From the NCBI GenBank assembly GCA_012184525.1, contig WOFQ01000022.1, positions 434,001 through 498,000 of the forward strand: a stretch of DNA of 64,000 nt. The letters are read 5' to 3'. Below are positions 1 through 11,710 of this stretch, piece by piece. The DNA comes from Xenoacremonium recifei. Taxonomy: Eukaryota; Ascomycota; Sordariomycetes; Hypocreales; Nectriaceae. The notes beneath the pieces are model-generated. The model saw only the letters and a list, made by a program, of their open reading frames with translations. It searched no databases and was not told the DNA's origin. Each line of letters starts with the position of its first letter. Within the stretch, counting starts at the first letter, position 1. A program made the position numbers and the translations under genes.

Positions 1-532
1 CTGGAACTCGTTCTTCAGAGCCCACTATCATCCGAACGTTCATGAATGCTACGGTTCGTATTGCTCTGGGACCTAGGATCACGGACTTCATGAAATGCTG
101 ATATGCTCAAACACAAGGCATCGCAGCAGGTCATTCTGAGCTGTCTATAGGTCGAGGCCCTCTTGATGATAACTCCAAAGGGCAGCTCATCACAGTCAAT
201 AAAGGAGATGTCATGGTACTTCCGGCTGGCGTTTCTCACTGCTCCTCAACTGCAAGTCTGGACTACCGCTATGTGGTTTTCTTCCCAAAGGTACAGTTAA
301 GGAGAGCATCCATGGGTAGCCCCTCCCGTTAGAACCCCTCCATTCTGATATGTGAATTCAGGACGAGCCGAAATTTATAAGTTTATGGTGTGATAATGCT
401 GAAGAAACTATCACAAGTACAAAGCAAGCTCAGAAGGTCCCTATTCCGAGCACGGATCCGATACAGGGGGCTGGAGGATATTTGATACAGCGATGGTCCA
501 AAGTTAACGTGCCTAACGGTATCACCGTATAA
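1..532 (+). CDS. Cupin-domain protein, 3' part (5' end outside window)
   Basis: Partial gene that enters from the left edge. Three exon pieces join in frame: 1-53, 130-290 and 362-532, with introns 54-129 (donor GTTCGT, branch TGCTGAT) and 291-361. The first piece reads WNSFFRAHYHPNVHECYG, the histidine-rich first cupin motif with His, His and Glu metal ligands. The second contains GDVMVLPAGVSHCS, the second cupin motif with its later His. The protein ends NVPNGITV. Single-cupin proteins of this type bind a metal in a small beta barrel; their substrates vary and cannot be named here. The gene lies head-to-tail with the flavin monooxygenase downstream, so a shared pathway is possible but unproven. 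The missing 5' end prevents a length comparison. Confidence 0.75.
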
Positions 533-1235
533 ATACTCCGTATAGCAGAGCGCCTTGTAGTAGGAACTCTTTTTAATAAATTCCGAAGCCGACCCGAGTC
601 ATGTTTCACACACTATTTGTGTCATTTTATCGTATTCTTAGATATCGAAGAATCGAACCAAAGGGTGACTACCACGTGAATTGCACAGATATCTAAGGCC
701 AGGTCTCACTTCCAGTCATCTCTCAACATCAGAGAAGTCTCATTCACAGTATTTTGATAGTATGGATCAAATGCTTAGGGGTCAATGACAGCCGAATTCG
801 CGAAACTTCTCCGAAATACCGTGACGGCCATTTCCGTGCGTGTCTGAGAAAGAGGTCCTAGTAATTTCCCCATGACCTGATCTATCTGTCCTTTTCCCGT
901 TATCAGCCGTATTGGTTTGACAAACAACCGGCGTGGAGTCCCGGTACTGGTGAATAAGTTGGTTTCGACTCCACCACGGAATGGCCCTATCTTTATCTTC
1001 GAAAGCGCTCTATGCCATTGTCCAATCGGGTTTATGACCATGAATTGTCACATGGGGCTCGCGGCAGGTGGCGCGGGAAGTCCCTGAGTTTATGGTCTCT
1101 GTAGGAATCGATTCGAGGGCAGCATGAGGTTGTACTTGATAAAAAGAAAGCGATTATTGCCCGTTTACCAGTCTATACAGTACTTTGTTCATCTTCTCCA
1201 AAGGCCAAAACAAAGTTCTGCATTACAAATCCATC
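533..1235. other. Intergenic region between cupin and monooxygenase genes
   Basis: No gene is supported. An open frame of 88 codons on the minus strand (775-1041) has no recognisable domain and no splice partner. The stretch probably holds the 3' flank of the cupin gene and the promoter of the monooxygenase. Confidence 0.5.
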
Positions 1236-3331
1236 ATGAAATACACAGGCCAAACTCCCAAGCCTCGGGATGTCCCAGTGGACTATCACAGACCCCTGAA
1301 GGTGATCTGTATTGGCGCTGGTATGTCTGGTATACTATGTGGCATTCGATTCCCTCAAAGAATCCCCAATCTCGATCTTCAAATTTACGAGAAAAACGAC
1401 GAGGTTGGAGGTGTATGGTACGAAAACAGGTAAGCATCTGCACGAAGTAAACGCATTAGCAATCGACGTGATTTAACCGCAATTAGATATCCCGGTGTCA
1501 CATGCGGTAAGCTTGCACTGGGGATAGACCAGTGGCCGGGCTAAATGTTGATCGACAATTGTTAGATGTTCCGTCTCACTGCTTTCAATATACGTTCGAG
1601 AACAATCCCCATTGGACGCACTTCTTTTCCCCGGGGCAAGAGATCGGGGCCTACTTTTCAACAGTAGCCGAGAAATACGGCGTGAAGAAATTGATCAAAT
1701 TCAGACACGAATTCCGCTCAGCAAAGTGGATAGAGGAGAGAGCGCAGTGGGAGATCAGGGTCGTCCGGCTTTCAGATAATCTGGTGAGAAATCGCAACTG
1801 AAATGTCCCTGATAAAGCTGACATACTCCGGGTACTAGGAGTTTTCGGATTATTGTGACGTTTTCATCAAAGCGACGGGAAATCTGAACAAGTGGACTTG
1901 GCCCAACTTCCAAGGTCTACATAAGTTCAAGGGCGACTTAATTCATTCTGCTTGCTGGAATGAAGAATTTGACCCTACTGACAAACGAGTTGCTGTTGTT
2001 GGCTATGGTGCTACAGCCGTGCAGTTAGTTCCAGCAATCCTTCCGAAAGTCAAATACATGGATCACTACGTCCGAGGTCAAGCATGGATCTCACCTGCTG
2101 GCTACGTTGCAGCAGATCCTCGGAAAGCCAATTCCGACATACACAACTGTAAGAACCGCCTTCCGATACGAAATATATGGTTGTCAGGCTTCTGACCCCC
2201 TTAGTTGAACACGATGTCGAAGAAAGAGAGAAGTTTGCAAATGACCCATCCCTCTATCTGCAATATCGACACACGGTCGAGAACTATGTCAATAAGGCGC
2301 AAATGATCCACTGGGTAGGTTCTGCCATGAACGAGTCATTCTCGAAAGCGACGGAGGAGTCCATGGCCCGCAGGCTTTCAAAGAAACCCGCCATCTTTGA
2401 GCACCTCCGTCCAACATATCCTGTCGCCTGCCGCCGTGTCTCGCCTGGCCCTCGTTATCTGGAGTGCCTAGTCGAGGATAACTTGAACTTCATACCATAT
2501 GGGGTTGAGGAGGTCACAGAAACTGGCATCATTGATTCCAAAGGAACTTTGAGAGAGGTCGATGCAATTATCTGCGCAACGGGGTTTGATACGTGAGTAA
2601 ACCCTTGGAATATCTAGATTGGCTCATGGACTAAATATGTGACTTCAAAGCTCGTTGAGGCTCAATGAAACACCGATTCTTGGCCTGAATGGTGCCTCGT
2701 TGGATGAGCTATGGCTGTCAGAGCCGGGCGCGTACATGTCAATGTGCCCGCCAGACATGCCTAACATGTTCTTGTTTGTTGGCCCTAACGGGGCCCCCGG
2801 GGCTGGTTCAACAATCCATATGAGTGAATGCACTTGCGAATACATGATCAAGTGCATTCTGAAGATACAAAGAGAGAACATTCGATGGATGAAGGCAAAG
2901 TCAGTTCTCGGACTCTTCAATTTGTGCTCTACGTATCTAACCATCGTAGGAACACGGCGATCACGGCATTTATGAGAGAGGTCGATAGGTATTTCGACAA
3001 GACGACCTTTGCGTTCACGGTAAGTTGATCTTTACTTCAGCCTATGATAGATATTGAGAATTGTCTATAGTGTAACAACTGGGCCAAAAGGACGTCAAAT
3101 GGAAGGATGTTGGGATACTGGCCGGGCTCGGCCGTCCACCAGAGGGCAACTCTAGAACATGTAAGATTTGAGGACTTTGACTACTCATTGTTTGAGAAGG
3201 ATCCTTTAGATTGCCTTGCATGGATGGGGAATGGCAGGATAACGGCCGCTGAGGATGACACCTCTACAACTGGATATTTAGATACCGTAGATGTCCCGCC
3301 TGTACCCAGCTTCGTCTGCAACGGGAACTAA
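1236..3331 (+). CDS. Flavin-dependent monooxygenase, Baeyer-Villiger type
   Basis: Eight exons (1236-1429, 1487-1506, 1566-1783, 1839-2148, 2205-2592, 2651-2899, 2950-3019, 3071-3331) give about 569 aa. The ATG at 1236 is the first one that leads directly into the FAD-binding motif GAGMSG (residues 27-32). FKGDLIHSACW (174-184) matches the Baeyer-Villiger fingerprint FxGxxxHxxxW, and GYGATA (199-204) is the second, NADPH-binding Rossmann motif. The C-terminal half has the usual FVGPNGAPGAGS segment. Such enzymes use NADPH and oxygen to insert an oxygen atom next to a ketone, or oxidise a heteroatom, in secondary metabolism or catabolism. The substrate is unknown. Length and architecture are normal and no exon is interrupted, so the gene looks functional. 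It converges on the MFS transporter gene downstream. Confidence 0.88.
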
Positions 3332-3603
3332 AAGGCTGTCTCCGCCAACAATTTGTAATTAAGTTATTCTGCAAGTAAGAAAATTCATCTTGGTATGCGA
3401 CATCGATGTGAAGGGTATAATCCAAAATTATATAGAGGACCATACTTTGAGCCTGAATCATTGTCTTCCAATAAGTCCAGCTTTTGGAGTTCCGTAAACG
3501 CCACTCATTTCTACGACTTTTACACTTTTCTATAATTATCATTAATCAATAAGGCCAGCCCTGTAAAATTTCTACAGAATTTTATAGATTCTTCAATGCT
3601 TAT

Positions 3604-5208
3604 CTAGCTCCCTAATTCTCTCGTCTGCGATCGCTCGTTAATTGCTTCACGCCATCCTTGACCCCAACGGATTGTAGCGAGAGTGCCAGCTGTAGAGACA
3701 AGCAAAAAGACGACACTAATAGTGTTTGCCCATCCAACGCCAATTGCTTCTGTCGCTGGCAGAATGATAGCAGTACCAAAACCTGCGAAAAGATAACGCA
3801 CGACGTAGTTTGCTGCCATGACCTCAGCACCGCGCCCGGGTATTACATCCAAGCAATATGCATTATAACAGGGAAAGCAGAATAGTTGGGCAACGCCTTG
3901 GAGAAACAATGTGATTACCACAAGCGGGATCCCACCCACTTCTTTATCGACCCCCCAGCCGTAAATTAACACAGAAACCGGAGTCACGAAGCCCATGAAG
4001 GGTATGCTTGAGCGCAGACGGTCTTCTGGAACTCGGGTGCCGCGCTTCTTGATCCAGTGCTTTACGACGTGGTCAGCGTATCGCCCACCGATAAATGTTC
4101 CCACGAGATATCCACAGCCCGGTGCCAAGTAGAAGAATCCGGCCTTCATAGGGCTTTCAAGGTGAAAACGAGGGTTGATGACATAACGTATTGGGGTTAG
4201 AATGGAGTACATGTTCCAAGTGACCGCCGCAGCTGCGAAGCCGGCCGCAATGATATTGGGATAGGCGTACAGCCGAAGAACGGTCCAAGGATTCATCATG
4301 CCCCAGAGCGTTCTGGTCTTCTTGAGGGCTGAGAACCCGTCCATATCCACGAGTCTTTTCTTATATATTGTCTCAGGAAGGAGGACAACGGTGCCTACAA
4401 CGGAGACACCAGCAAGGGCTGTCTGCAACCAGAAGATGTCCCTCCAAGACGCATAAGTAACCATGATGCCTCCTACAAGAAATTAGAATCTCCTATTGAG
4501 AGTGAGGGAGCGATATGAGCTCGGACGAAGAATCACCTATGACGGGGCCAAACGCAGGGCCAACAACTGTCCCGGCAAGGAAGAAGCCCATTGCTGTCCC
4601 TCTTTCCACAGGACGATATATATCTCTGTTTTCTGATTAAAGGTGTTTAAAATGTCAAGCTGAGTGCGGAAACTTACTCTATGCAGGCAGAGCCAAGGAG
4701 AAGGAGAGCCGTTCCCTCGAAAGCAGCCAGTATTCGAAAGATGAAGAAGGAAGCCAAGTTTGGTGATAAAGCCGTACCAAGATTACAGGCCGTAAAGAGG
4801 GTGGTGCATATAATACTGGTCTTTCATCATTTTTTCAGTATCAAAAGTTCAACGAGAACTGGGAGGTCGGAGACTTACCATCCTACGGCCATAGACTTGA
4901 CTGAGAGGGCCCCAGAACAAAGGAGAAATGCCCATGGATACCATGTACAGTGCATTGCTCAGATTTACAATAGATCCGTTGGTGTGATACCCTGCTGCTA
5001 TTTCAGGTGTTGCAGACAGCAGCATAGTGCTAGAGATAGGAGACAGAAATGCGCCGAAAGATAACAAGGAGACAATGATAAGTTTTCGCCGATCCGAAAA
5101 ACGATCATAGAACTCGTCTGGTACTCCGGAAGAAGGGCCGGGCGGTATTGTTGTAGCTTGCAACTCCACTACCGGTTCAGTAGCCGTGTATCCTGGAGAG
5201 GTGCCCAT
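3604..5208 (-). CDS. MFS transporter, drug:H+ antiporter (DHA1) type
   Basis: Four exons on the minus strand (5208-4879, 4820-4678, 4625-4537, 4472-3604) give about 476 aa. The second exon must start after the acceptor GAAAG, not the nearer CAG, to keep the frame. Hydrophobic segments follow the 12-helix MFS pattern. The loop after helix 2 reads GPLSQVYGRR, the family motif A region, and DIYRPVERGTAMGFF follows helix 4. These are features of DHA1 multidrug and metabolite exporters. The N-terminus is cytosolic and polar. The gene is tail-to-tail with the flavin monooxygenase and near the cupin gene, which suggests export of a product or defence against a toxic substrate. The substrate cannot be read from sequence. 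Confidence 0.85.
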
Positions 5209-5811
5209 TTCTAGCGCTTCGTTTGATGTTGTGAGAGCAGTCTGTAGCTGAATCAGGCATTCCCATGATGGAACGAATTATTTACCATACTAATACACAC
5301 AGAGCTAATTAACTTATTGTTCTTATACAGTGGAAGTAAATCTCTGTTTAGCTTAATAAACAACACAGCCAAGGCTAAGGCGGCACATTCCGGAATTCAC
5401 GTAGTCCCATGAAGGCCGCGGATCGATCCGTCATGTCGTTCCCACATAGCTTCCGGCGCTTCCTCGTTTCCGGACCAATGACTTATTTCCTCCTCCTTGA
5501 TAAATCCCGTTATGTGATCTTTATTCCCACTCCTATTCTAGTCTGTCGAATCGAGTTTACACTGTGGTTTCCGTAGGTTCATTGCAAATAGAACTTGGCC
5601 GACGGAAATATCCGATCAGAAGCGGAGAATAATAGACCGAAGTGAAAGCTGATTGCTCAGTTCACTAATAGGACCTTTAATAGCATGCGATGATCCGGAA
5701 TGACTCACCGATTTGGTATGAATATGAATAGTATCAAGCTGTCGTTGTCAGTCAGAGATCAGGGGACGCGGTCAGAGATTAGGCCATAGAGTTAGAGATT
5801 AGGCCATAGGG
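5209..5811. other. Promoter/intergenic region upstream of the MFS gene
   Basis: No coding signal was seen. The stretch is AT-rich and carries the upstream region of the transporter. A short tandem repeat at its right end is listed separately. Confidence 0.5.
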
Positions 5812-5830
5812 TCAGAGATCAGGGGATGGG
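5751..5830. repeat. Short imperfect tandem repeat (about 20-bp unit)
   Basis: Four units of the form GTCAGAGATCAGGGGA / GTTAGAGATTAGGCCATAG follow each other. They run into the last codons of the open frame on the minus strand. If the 3' GTAAGT donor of that gene is used, the repeat lies in an intron or the 3' flank instead. Confidence 0.6.
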
Positions 5831-6627
5831 ACAGGAGTCGAGTCGATGCAACTTACCTTTGCTAGAGTTGGAAGTCCTGTGTCTATACAAGACCAGCTAT
5901 AGAGGACCGAGTTTCTCCCACTCATACGGAGAACCAGGAGCATAGTTTTGAATATGTACTTCTTGACCTTCTTTCGTGGTGTTTCTTGAACTGCTGGGGG
6001 CGCTTCGTCGGCGCTCCGCTTCTTGTAGGTTGCTCCGACACGGTAGCCAGGGACATGGCCCTGTTTCTGAGTCGGCTTGATAAAGGCCAACTCCATGCTG
6101 GGATTCTTGGCCGCGGGAAACTTCTGGTGGTTGATCCCAAGAGTCGCGCCCATCTCACGAACAGTGTCGAGAATGGCCAATCTAGTCTTCTTCTCCGACC
6201 AAGTCATGTAGCGTACCATTTCGTCCTCCGACTTTTCAGCCGTGGCCATTTCCTCCTTCATCTCGGCCCATTCCTTTAAATCCTGCTTGACCTTGCCGGG
6301 AATACAGTTCTCACCCTTGTAGATATGAAGGCATCCGAGGTACAAAGCCATATTAGGCTTCCTCTCCTTCAGGCTCTTGACGAATGCTCTATACCATGGA
6401 TGAAAACAGTTCCGATATCCATGCGTCCAGGACGGATCATCTTCATGGTCATCATTCTTGGCAGGGGCTGGAGATTGCTGAGGCTTCATAACCTTGCGAG
6501 GCTGCTTGGGGATTGGCTGTTTGATGTCGGCTTCCTCGACAGGAGCTGTCTCTGAGACTTCAATCAGAGGGGCAACAGGGCTGTCTTCCTTGACTGGACT
6601 AGCATTGTCGACCGGAGGGGATTCCAT
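5812..6627 (-). CDS. Hypothetical lysine-rich, probably nuclear protein
   Basis: The open frame begins upstream at 6771, but the ATG at 6627 (MESPPVDNASPVKED) is a more natural start. The N-terminal third is Pro/Glu-rich and disordered in character. It is followed by a compact part containing SWTHGYRNCFHPWYRAF and a charged helix around TWSEKKTRLAILDTVREMG. A basic patch, TPRKKVKK, looks like a nuclear localisation signal. No domain family was recognised. The extreme C-terminus is doubtful: a consensus donor GTAAGT sits on the minus strand at 5856-5851, so the true 3' end may be spliced further downstream and the last residues read here may be intronic. Neighbouring genes give no hint of role. 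Confidence 0.5.
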   Translation of the reverse strand: MESPPVDNASPVKEDSPVAPLIEVSETAPVEEADIKQPIPKQPRKVMKPQQSPAPAKNDDHEDDPSWTHGYRNCFHPWYRAFVKSLKERKPNMALYLGCLHIYKGENCIPGKVKQDLKEWAEMKEEMATAEKSEDEMVRYMTWSEKKTRLAILDTVREMGATLGINHQKFPAAKNPSMELAFIKPTQKQGHVPGYRVGATYKKRSADEAPPAVQETPRKKVKKYIFKTMLLVLRMSGRNSVLYSWSCIDTGLPTLAKVSCIDSTPVPSPDL

Positions 6628-6771
6628 GCTGCAGGATGATCTATAGTTCAATGATGTCCTAGTCCTAGAGTGAGTAAGATTCAGGAGAAAGGTGTTGGTA
6701 AAATCTTGGAGTGGAGGAGGTTGGAGGAAGGAGCTCAGTGAATGAAGTTGAGTACTGGAGGTAGGGTGCAA

Positions 6772-9344
6772 AAGTGGTTTGGTAAAACGGCCTGGCAGTG
6801 CCAGGATTCTCCCAGGAGCTCATGGCTGGCCAGACATGCCGCGACTCCTCGAGGGTATGCGTTTTACCAGCAGGATGAGAGCGCTGCAGTTAAGCGACTG
6901 GCAGCCGGTGCTTACTGTGAGTTCCAGCGGGAGTCAAGAAGCGAGAACAGGAAGATATCACGATGGAAATAATATACCTCGAGTAAGCAGTATAAACGAT
7001 TCAAAAATAAAAATATAGCCGGGTATAGGATTCAGGTTCAAAATCAAGCTCCTTTATAATCTATAATGCTGCGAAATGCTCCTAGGTTTCAGAAATTGGG
7101 CGCGCAGCGGTTCAGAGGTTGTTGAAAGGTCGAAGTTGTGGTGTGCGATGAGGCTGGTGAGTTGCCAGGTTGAAGTTCAAATCGTCTCTTATCTAATATG
7201 AACAATACTGATCTTGCCACAGTCTTATTACAGGAGCGCAAGTCCTACTGCAAGCTTACTTAAGATATAATCACTATATTGAAAGAGAAGAAAGAGTAGA
7301 ACTTCACACTTCAAAGATATAAAATTTTTTTTTTTTCCCATTATATATAGTGTAGAAATTGGGTCTAGATTTTTGTAACCTTACTGTCGCTTGATACTTT
7401 GAACTTAGAGCTTAGTTCTAGATCTAAGGATCGAATTCAACTGTCGCTGAGACATACCGTACCATCCTTCATATATAATGTTCGAGAGCTATTTAGTATT
7501 GCTCCAGATTCAGCATGAATATCGGAGAAGTATTCTGTAGCCTAGTCATAGGAATTACAGATGATTTTACCAAGTTTATGGTAGAGGTCGATAAGCCTAG
7601 CCGTGTGAACTTTTACATATTCATAAATTTTCCCAATCTTATTGGCTGTCTGTGCCATAGGAAAGTTGTGAAATTTGGGGCTAGGTCTTGCTATGGGCGA
7701 TGAACTCTTTCTTGCAGCATCATCGAAGCTATAGACATTTTTGGTCATTTCATTCAGCTCGACGAGGCATCAGAGTCTCAAAAATGCAGGGTCACGACCC
7801 CTTCCATCACGGAGTGCGCCTCCCATTATAGAAACATCAACAACTCAAAACGGACATATAAATCTTGCAGGGCTAAGATCTCGTCGGGAATTTTGATCAT
7901 CCTCTGAGCCTGCCAGGCAAACTCCAAGAATAACACGCCAAACTCCACTGAGACAAGGCCGTAACTTGAGTTGTTTACGACCCACTCAGGCCTCTCACCA
8001 TCGAAATCAACCTTCAGCCAAGGCAGACTCTACAAGTACAGCACCACCAGTGAAAGGTCACAAGAATGGACAACAGAGGTCCATCAATTAACTATAAAGG
8101 AAACAGGTCCGACTCAAGAGTGGCGACCAGTATGCAACTCTCGCGCAAAGGATTCCCCCAGCCTTCATTTCTCCGACGGCCTCGTCACAACATCACACAA
8201 TTCGAAAGTTGCGTCCAATTCAAGCAGCGCGCTCCCGCGCCTATAAGGCCCCAAAGAGCCGAATACCCGTTCTGCAATCCCAAGTTTCCCCACAGCGCAG
8301 CCCTACAAGTACTGCGTCCAGCCATGGTTGTGGCAGCAGGGGGAACCAAAGTCCCTTTTCGCGCAGTCGGGCAGCGCTGACACTAATCTCTGGGCCCTGG
8401 CCGGATGGGCTCCGTGAGAATCCACAGCGGCTGACGGCCTGTGGGAGAGTAAAAATAAACACTGGGAAGCTCGGGCTGAGCAGGCTAGTTGGTGGTAGCT
8501 GAGAGATTAATCCCGGTCTTCGTTTGGCAGATGGCTGGGGAAAGCTTGACGAGCGTAGCCGTGAACCGACGTTTGGCTTGGCTTTCGGCTTGGCTTCGAG
8601 ATTTGTCACCTGAGATTGCCGCTTATGTTTGTCTCCGGGAAAGATCTCAAGCCGCACCCAGCTTGTGACCTGCGGGATGAACGAAGTGCACAACGCCGGT
8701 TCACACCGGTTTGCTCTCGTCTCTCGTCAGCACGCCACAGACAGTTCGTCCTTGACGCAAAAGCTCTTCAGTGACCTCTCTCCCAAGCCCAATCAACCCT
8801 GGTCGGCTCCAAATGCTGACAGTCATACGGATAGCCTGGTGAAACACCAACCATGCATCGCCAACACCGCCCCCGATCGGCGAGCCTCCACTTAGACGCC
8901 AGCTACGGGCCAGCTCGACGCCAGGGGTCTGCTCAGCCTCTCACAGGGTCCAAGTCCCAGGCGGCTGTCAGCACAGCCGCGAGCCGGAACAGTCTCATGA
9001 GCTACTCCGTAGACGAGCAGCAGCCAGCGCGGCCGCCCGACACACTGGCATCTGCACGCTACAGGGCTTCTCCAGGGCTGGCCCCGGTCTGGTCCAGGAG
9101 TCCACGAGCCTCTTTGGGGCAAGTTCTGACAGATGACATGGATCGTCTAGATGAAGATGTCTAGCAGTCTAGACGAGGAGGACGCCGCATATAAGGCACG
9201 ATGGGGCCCTCTCCTTGGCGTCTGGAGGAGATACATTCGATTGTCTGTCTTTTCAGCATTCTACTTCCCTTCGTTTCGCGATAATCGATAGGGTTTGGAC
9301 CAGCTCCCGACGAGCACCTCACCCCCCCTCCCCTATCGCCCATT
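6772..9344. other. Long gene-poor stretch
   Basis: About 2.6 kb without a supported gene. The left half (to about 7900) is AT-rich, with a T12 run near 7330, and contains one copy of a dispersed repeat near 7814-7860. The right half is GC-rich. It has open frames on both strands (for example 8241-8693 minus), but none shows a domain, and their overlap on opposite strands suggests composition-driven shadows. A TATA-like ATATAAGG near 9189 probably serves the peptidase gene. Confidence 0.5.
7814..7860. repeat. Dispersed repeat, copy 1
   Basis: GTGCGCCTCC followed by TATAGAAA and AACTCAAAACGG matches 13020-13060 apart from a 6-base gap and a few changes. It may be a remnant of a small transposable element or another dispersed sequence. 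Confidence 0.5.
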
Positions 9345-11710
9345 ATGAAGTCCGTCAGCCTTGGCGTGCTGACCCTCGCCGGCCTGGCATCGGCAGGCTT
9401 GGAACGCTGGCAGGTCGCCCGGGCAGTCCCCGACCTCCCCGTCACATCATTTCTCGAACATCGCGATCTCCTGGCTCGTGGCGAGGAGCCATGTGCAGTT
9501 CTCGCGGCGGCCTATGAGAAGGCCGCGACGCCGTCCAGCGAGGTCGTTATAATTGACATGCCGCCCTCAGCCGGCATTGCCTGTCTCAAAAGCGTGCCCG
9601 TCCGGAAGGACAAGGACCTGGAGCTGATGGACTACCTATTTCCGTTCGTCAGCTTCCAAACGACCTTGAATGTCCTCGCAGACCCCCCAGAGGGTTACCT
9701 CATTCCCGGCGTGGACTTTTGGGGTGGATGGAACACGGTCAGGGATAAGCTCACGAACGATCAATACTCGTCTCAGTATGAGTTTATGTACGAGTTTCGA
9801 AGTCTGGTACGTCTTGAAAGCGCATTTCGCGATGCGTGAGACCTTGGCTGACGACTTTCTAGTGGACAACTGCTGCCGACGTGCACTTTGACTATGCTCC
9901 TGCCCTCCTGAACACCTTATATTGGCTCCGTAAGCCTTTGGATTTCGTCTCTCTGTCTAAGAACGGAGTTGCGTTGCCAAAGATCTTCATGGCTGACGAT
10001 GTGAACCGTGGAAACGCTGGATCGCTGGACTACCGTCCATCGGCAGTTGACACCATCGACGGCCTCCCCGTTGCCGAGTGGCTTGAGAACGACTCGCCCT
10101 ACAATGCGGCCAACTACCAGGATCCGGATGCTCAGTACAACGCCCTGTTCAACTCGATCCCAATCAAGGCTGCCGGCCGCTCCGCAACAACCACAGTCAG
10201 CGTCTTCGAGATTCCAGATAACCATACGATTAGCTTCTTTAACGGGACGAAGCTTTTCATCGAGAACCAGATCGCAGTTATATCTCCCACGAACTTGACT
10301 GGGATCAAGAACGGCCTGGACTTCTCTGATCGCTTCGAGATCCCCCCTGAAGCGACCGCGTCTGCTACTGCATCTGCCACGGCTACTGCTGCCGCATCAG
10401 GGACAGCTACGGCCTCGGCCTCGGCCTCTGCCACCGCTGAAGGTAACGGAACTGCCCAGGCGACAGCTTCTGCCACGGCCAGCGCCCCCATCACTCCCGT
10501 CTCGGGCTACCCCTATCCCGTTTTCCAGCAGTCCAGCAATAACCTGGCCGGTTACTTCCTCAATGAGACGAGCCACCGGGATACTGCTGTCATTGCTCTC
10601 CTGGACTTCTTACCTATTAATTTCGACCTCGGCAACATTGGAACGTTTGACCTCGCCGGCTGGGTATGGGAGGCAGGTGAACTCATCACGAAGTTCATCA
10701 CCCAAGCTAGGAGGGAGGGCCGTGACAAGCTCATCATCGATCTTTCGGCCAACGGCGGTGGCGCGGTCGACCTTGCGTGGCAGTTCTATTATCTGCTCTT
10801 CCCTAATGGTACAGCCGACGTCTTTAACCGAATGGCCGGCAACGGTGCCAATGAGGCCTGGGCTGCGGCTAACTACCCGCTCCTGTACCATGAATCTCTC
10901 TCTAATACGGAGGGCAAGCCCCTCGACCCCAACGGCGACATTATCGAGAGTGGTGCACAGTGGTACGGCCCAAATCTAGTCAACGGCGCCAACTTCTCCA
11001 TGCCTTTCACAGACAACCGCGCAAAGCCCTGGGAGGGAACCAAATACTACTTCAACAGCTGGGACCCCAAGAACCCCCCGCTAATCAAGGAGCCCCCCTT
11101 TAAGCCTGAGAACATTCTCATCATCACGGATGGCACCTGCGCCTCGGCTTGCAACATTTTCACTGGACTCATGACTCGCGGGCAGGGCGTGCGAACGCTT
11201 GCCCTCGGTGGACGACCCAACAACTATGCCATGCAAGCCATGGGCGGCACCAAGGGCAGCTCCATGGTACTGAACTCGATCTGGGTAACCGTGAGAGAAA
11301 ACATGGACAAGCTCACCCGCAAGAAGGCAGAGTACAAGATCCTGGAGGAAGCAGACAGCGACGGAGTCCTTCCAAGCTACGATGGCTCGCCGTTGCTTCC
11401 CGTAACCTCTGGCCAGAGCGGCGGCCAGACCAACGCCGAGGACGCATACTTGGGAGAGGATCTGTACGGCTATCCCGTCCACTTCCAGTACGAGGCCGCC
11501 AACTGCCGGCTGTTCTACACGCAGCGCATGGCGTACGATCCCGCTGAGGTCTGGCGCATGGCTGCCAACGTCGCCTGGAAGCGCGCCGCCTGCGTGCCTG
11601 GCTCGTCTACACACGAGGGCAACATTATGGGCACCACGGCGCCGGCGTATAACAGCCAGGTCAAGAGCCGGGCCAAGCCTATCCCTGGTCCTGGTCAGCT
11701 TTCATCTTAG
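9345..11710 (+). CDS. Secreted peptidase S41 family protein
   Basis: Two exons (9345-9806 and 9863-11710) give about 769 aa. The N-terminus, MKSVSLGVLTLAGLASAG, is a signal peptide. Many Asn-X-Ser/Thr sites agree with secretion. The C-terminal half carries the S41 (C-terminal processing peptidase-like) fold: DKLIIDLSANGGG is the conserved strand-turn before the active site, and DGTCASACNIF contains the presumed catalytic Ser. Between the N- and C-terminal parts lies a linker almost made of Ala, Thr and Ser (ATASATASATATAAASGTA), probably O-glycosylated. Fungal relatives are extracellular or cell-wall associated and of unknown substrate. A TATA-like box lies about 155 bp upstream. The frame is intact throughout. 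Confidence 0.88.

Noticed and set aside
8241..8693. 150-codon open frame on the minus strand
   Set aside because: It overlaps plus-strand frames of similar length in GC-rich DNA and has no domain or signal; it is probably a compositional shadow upstream of the peptidase gene.
10132..10494. Antisense frame rich in Ala and Val
   Set aside because: It is the reverse reading of the Ala/Thr/Ser linker of the S41 peptidase.
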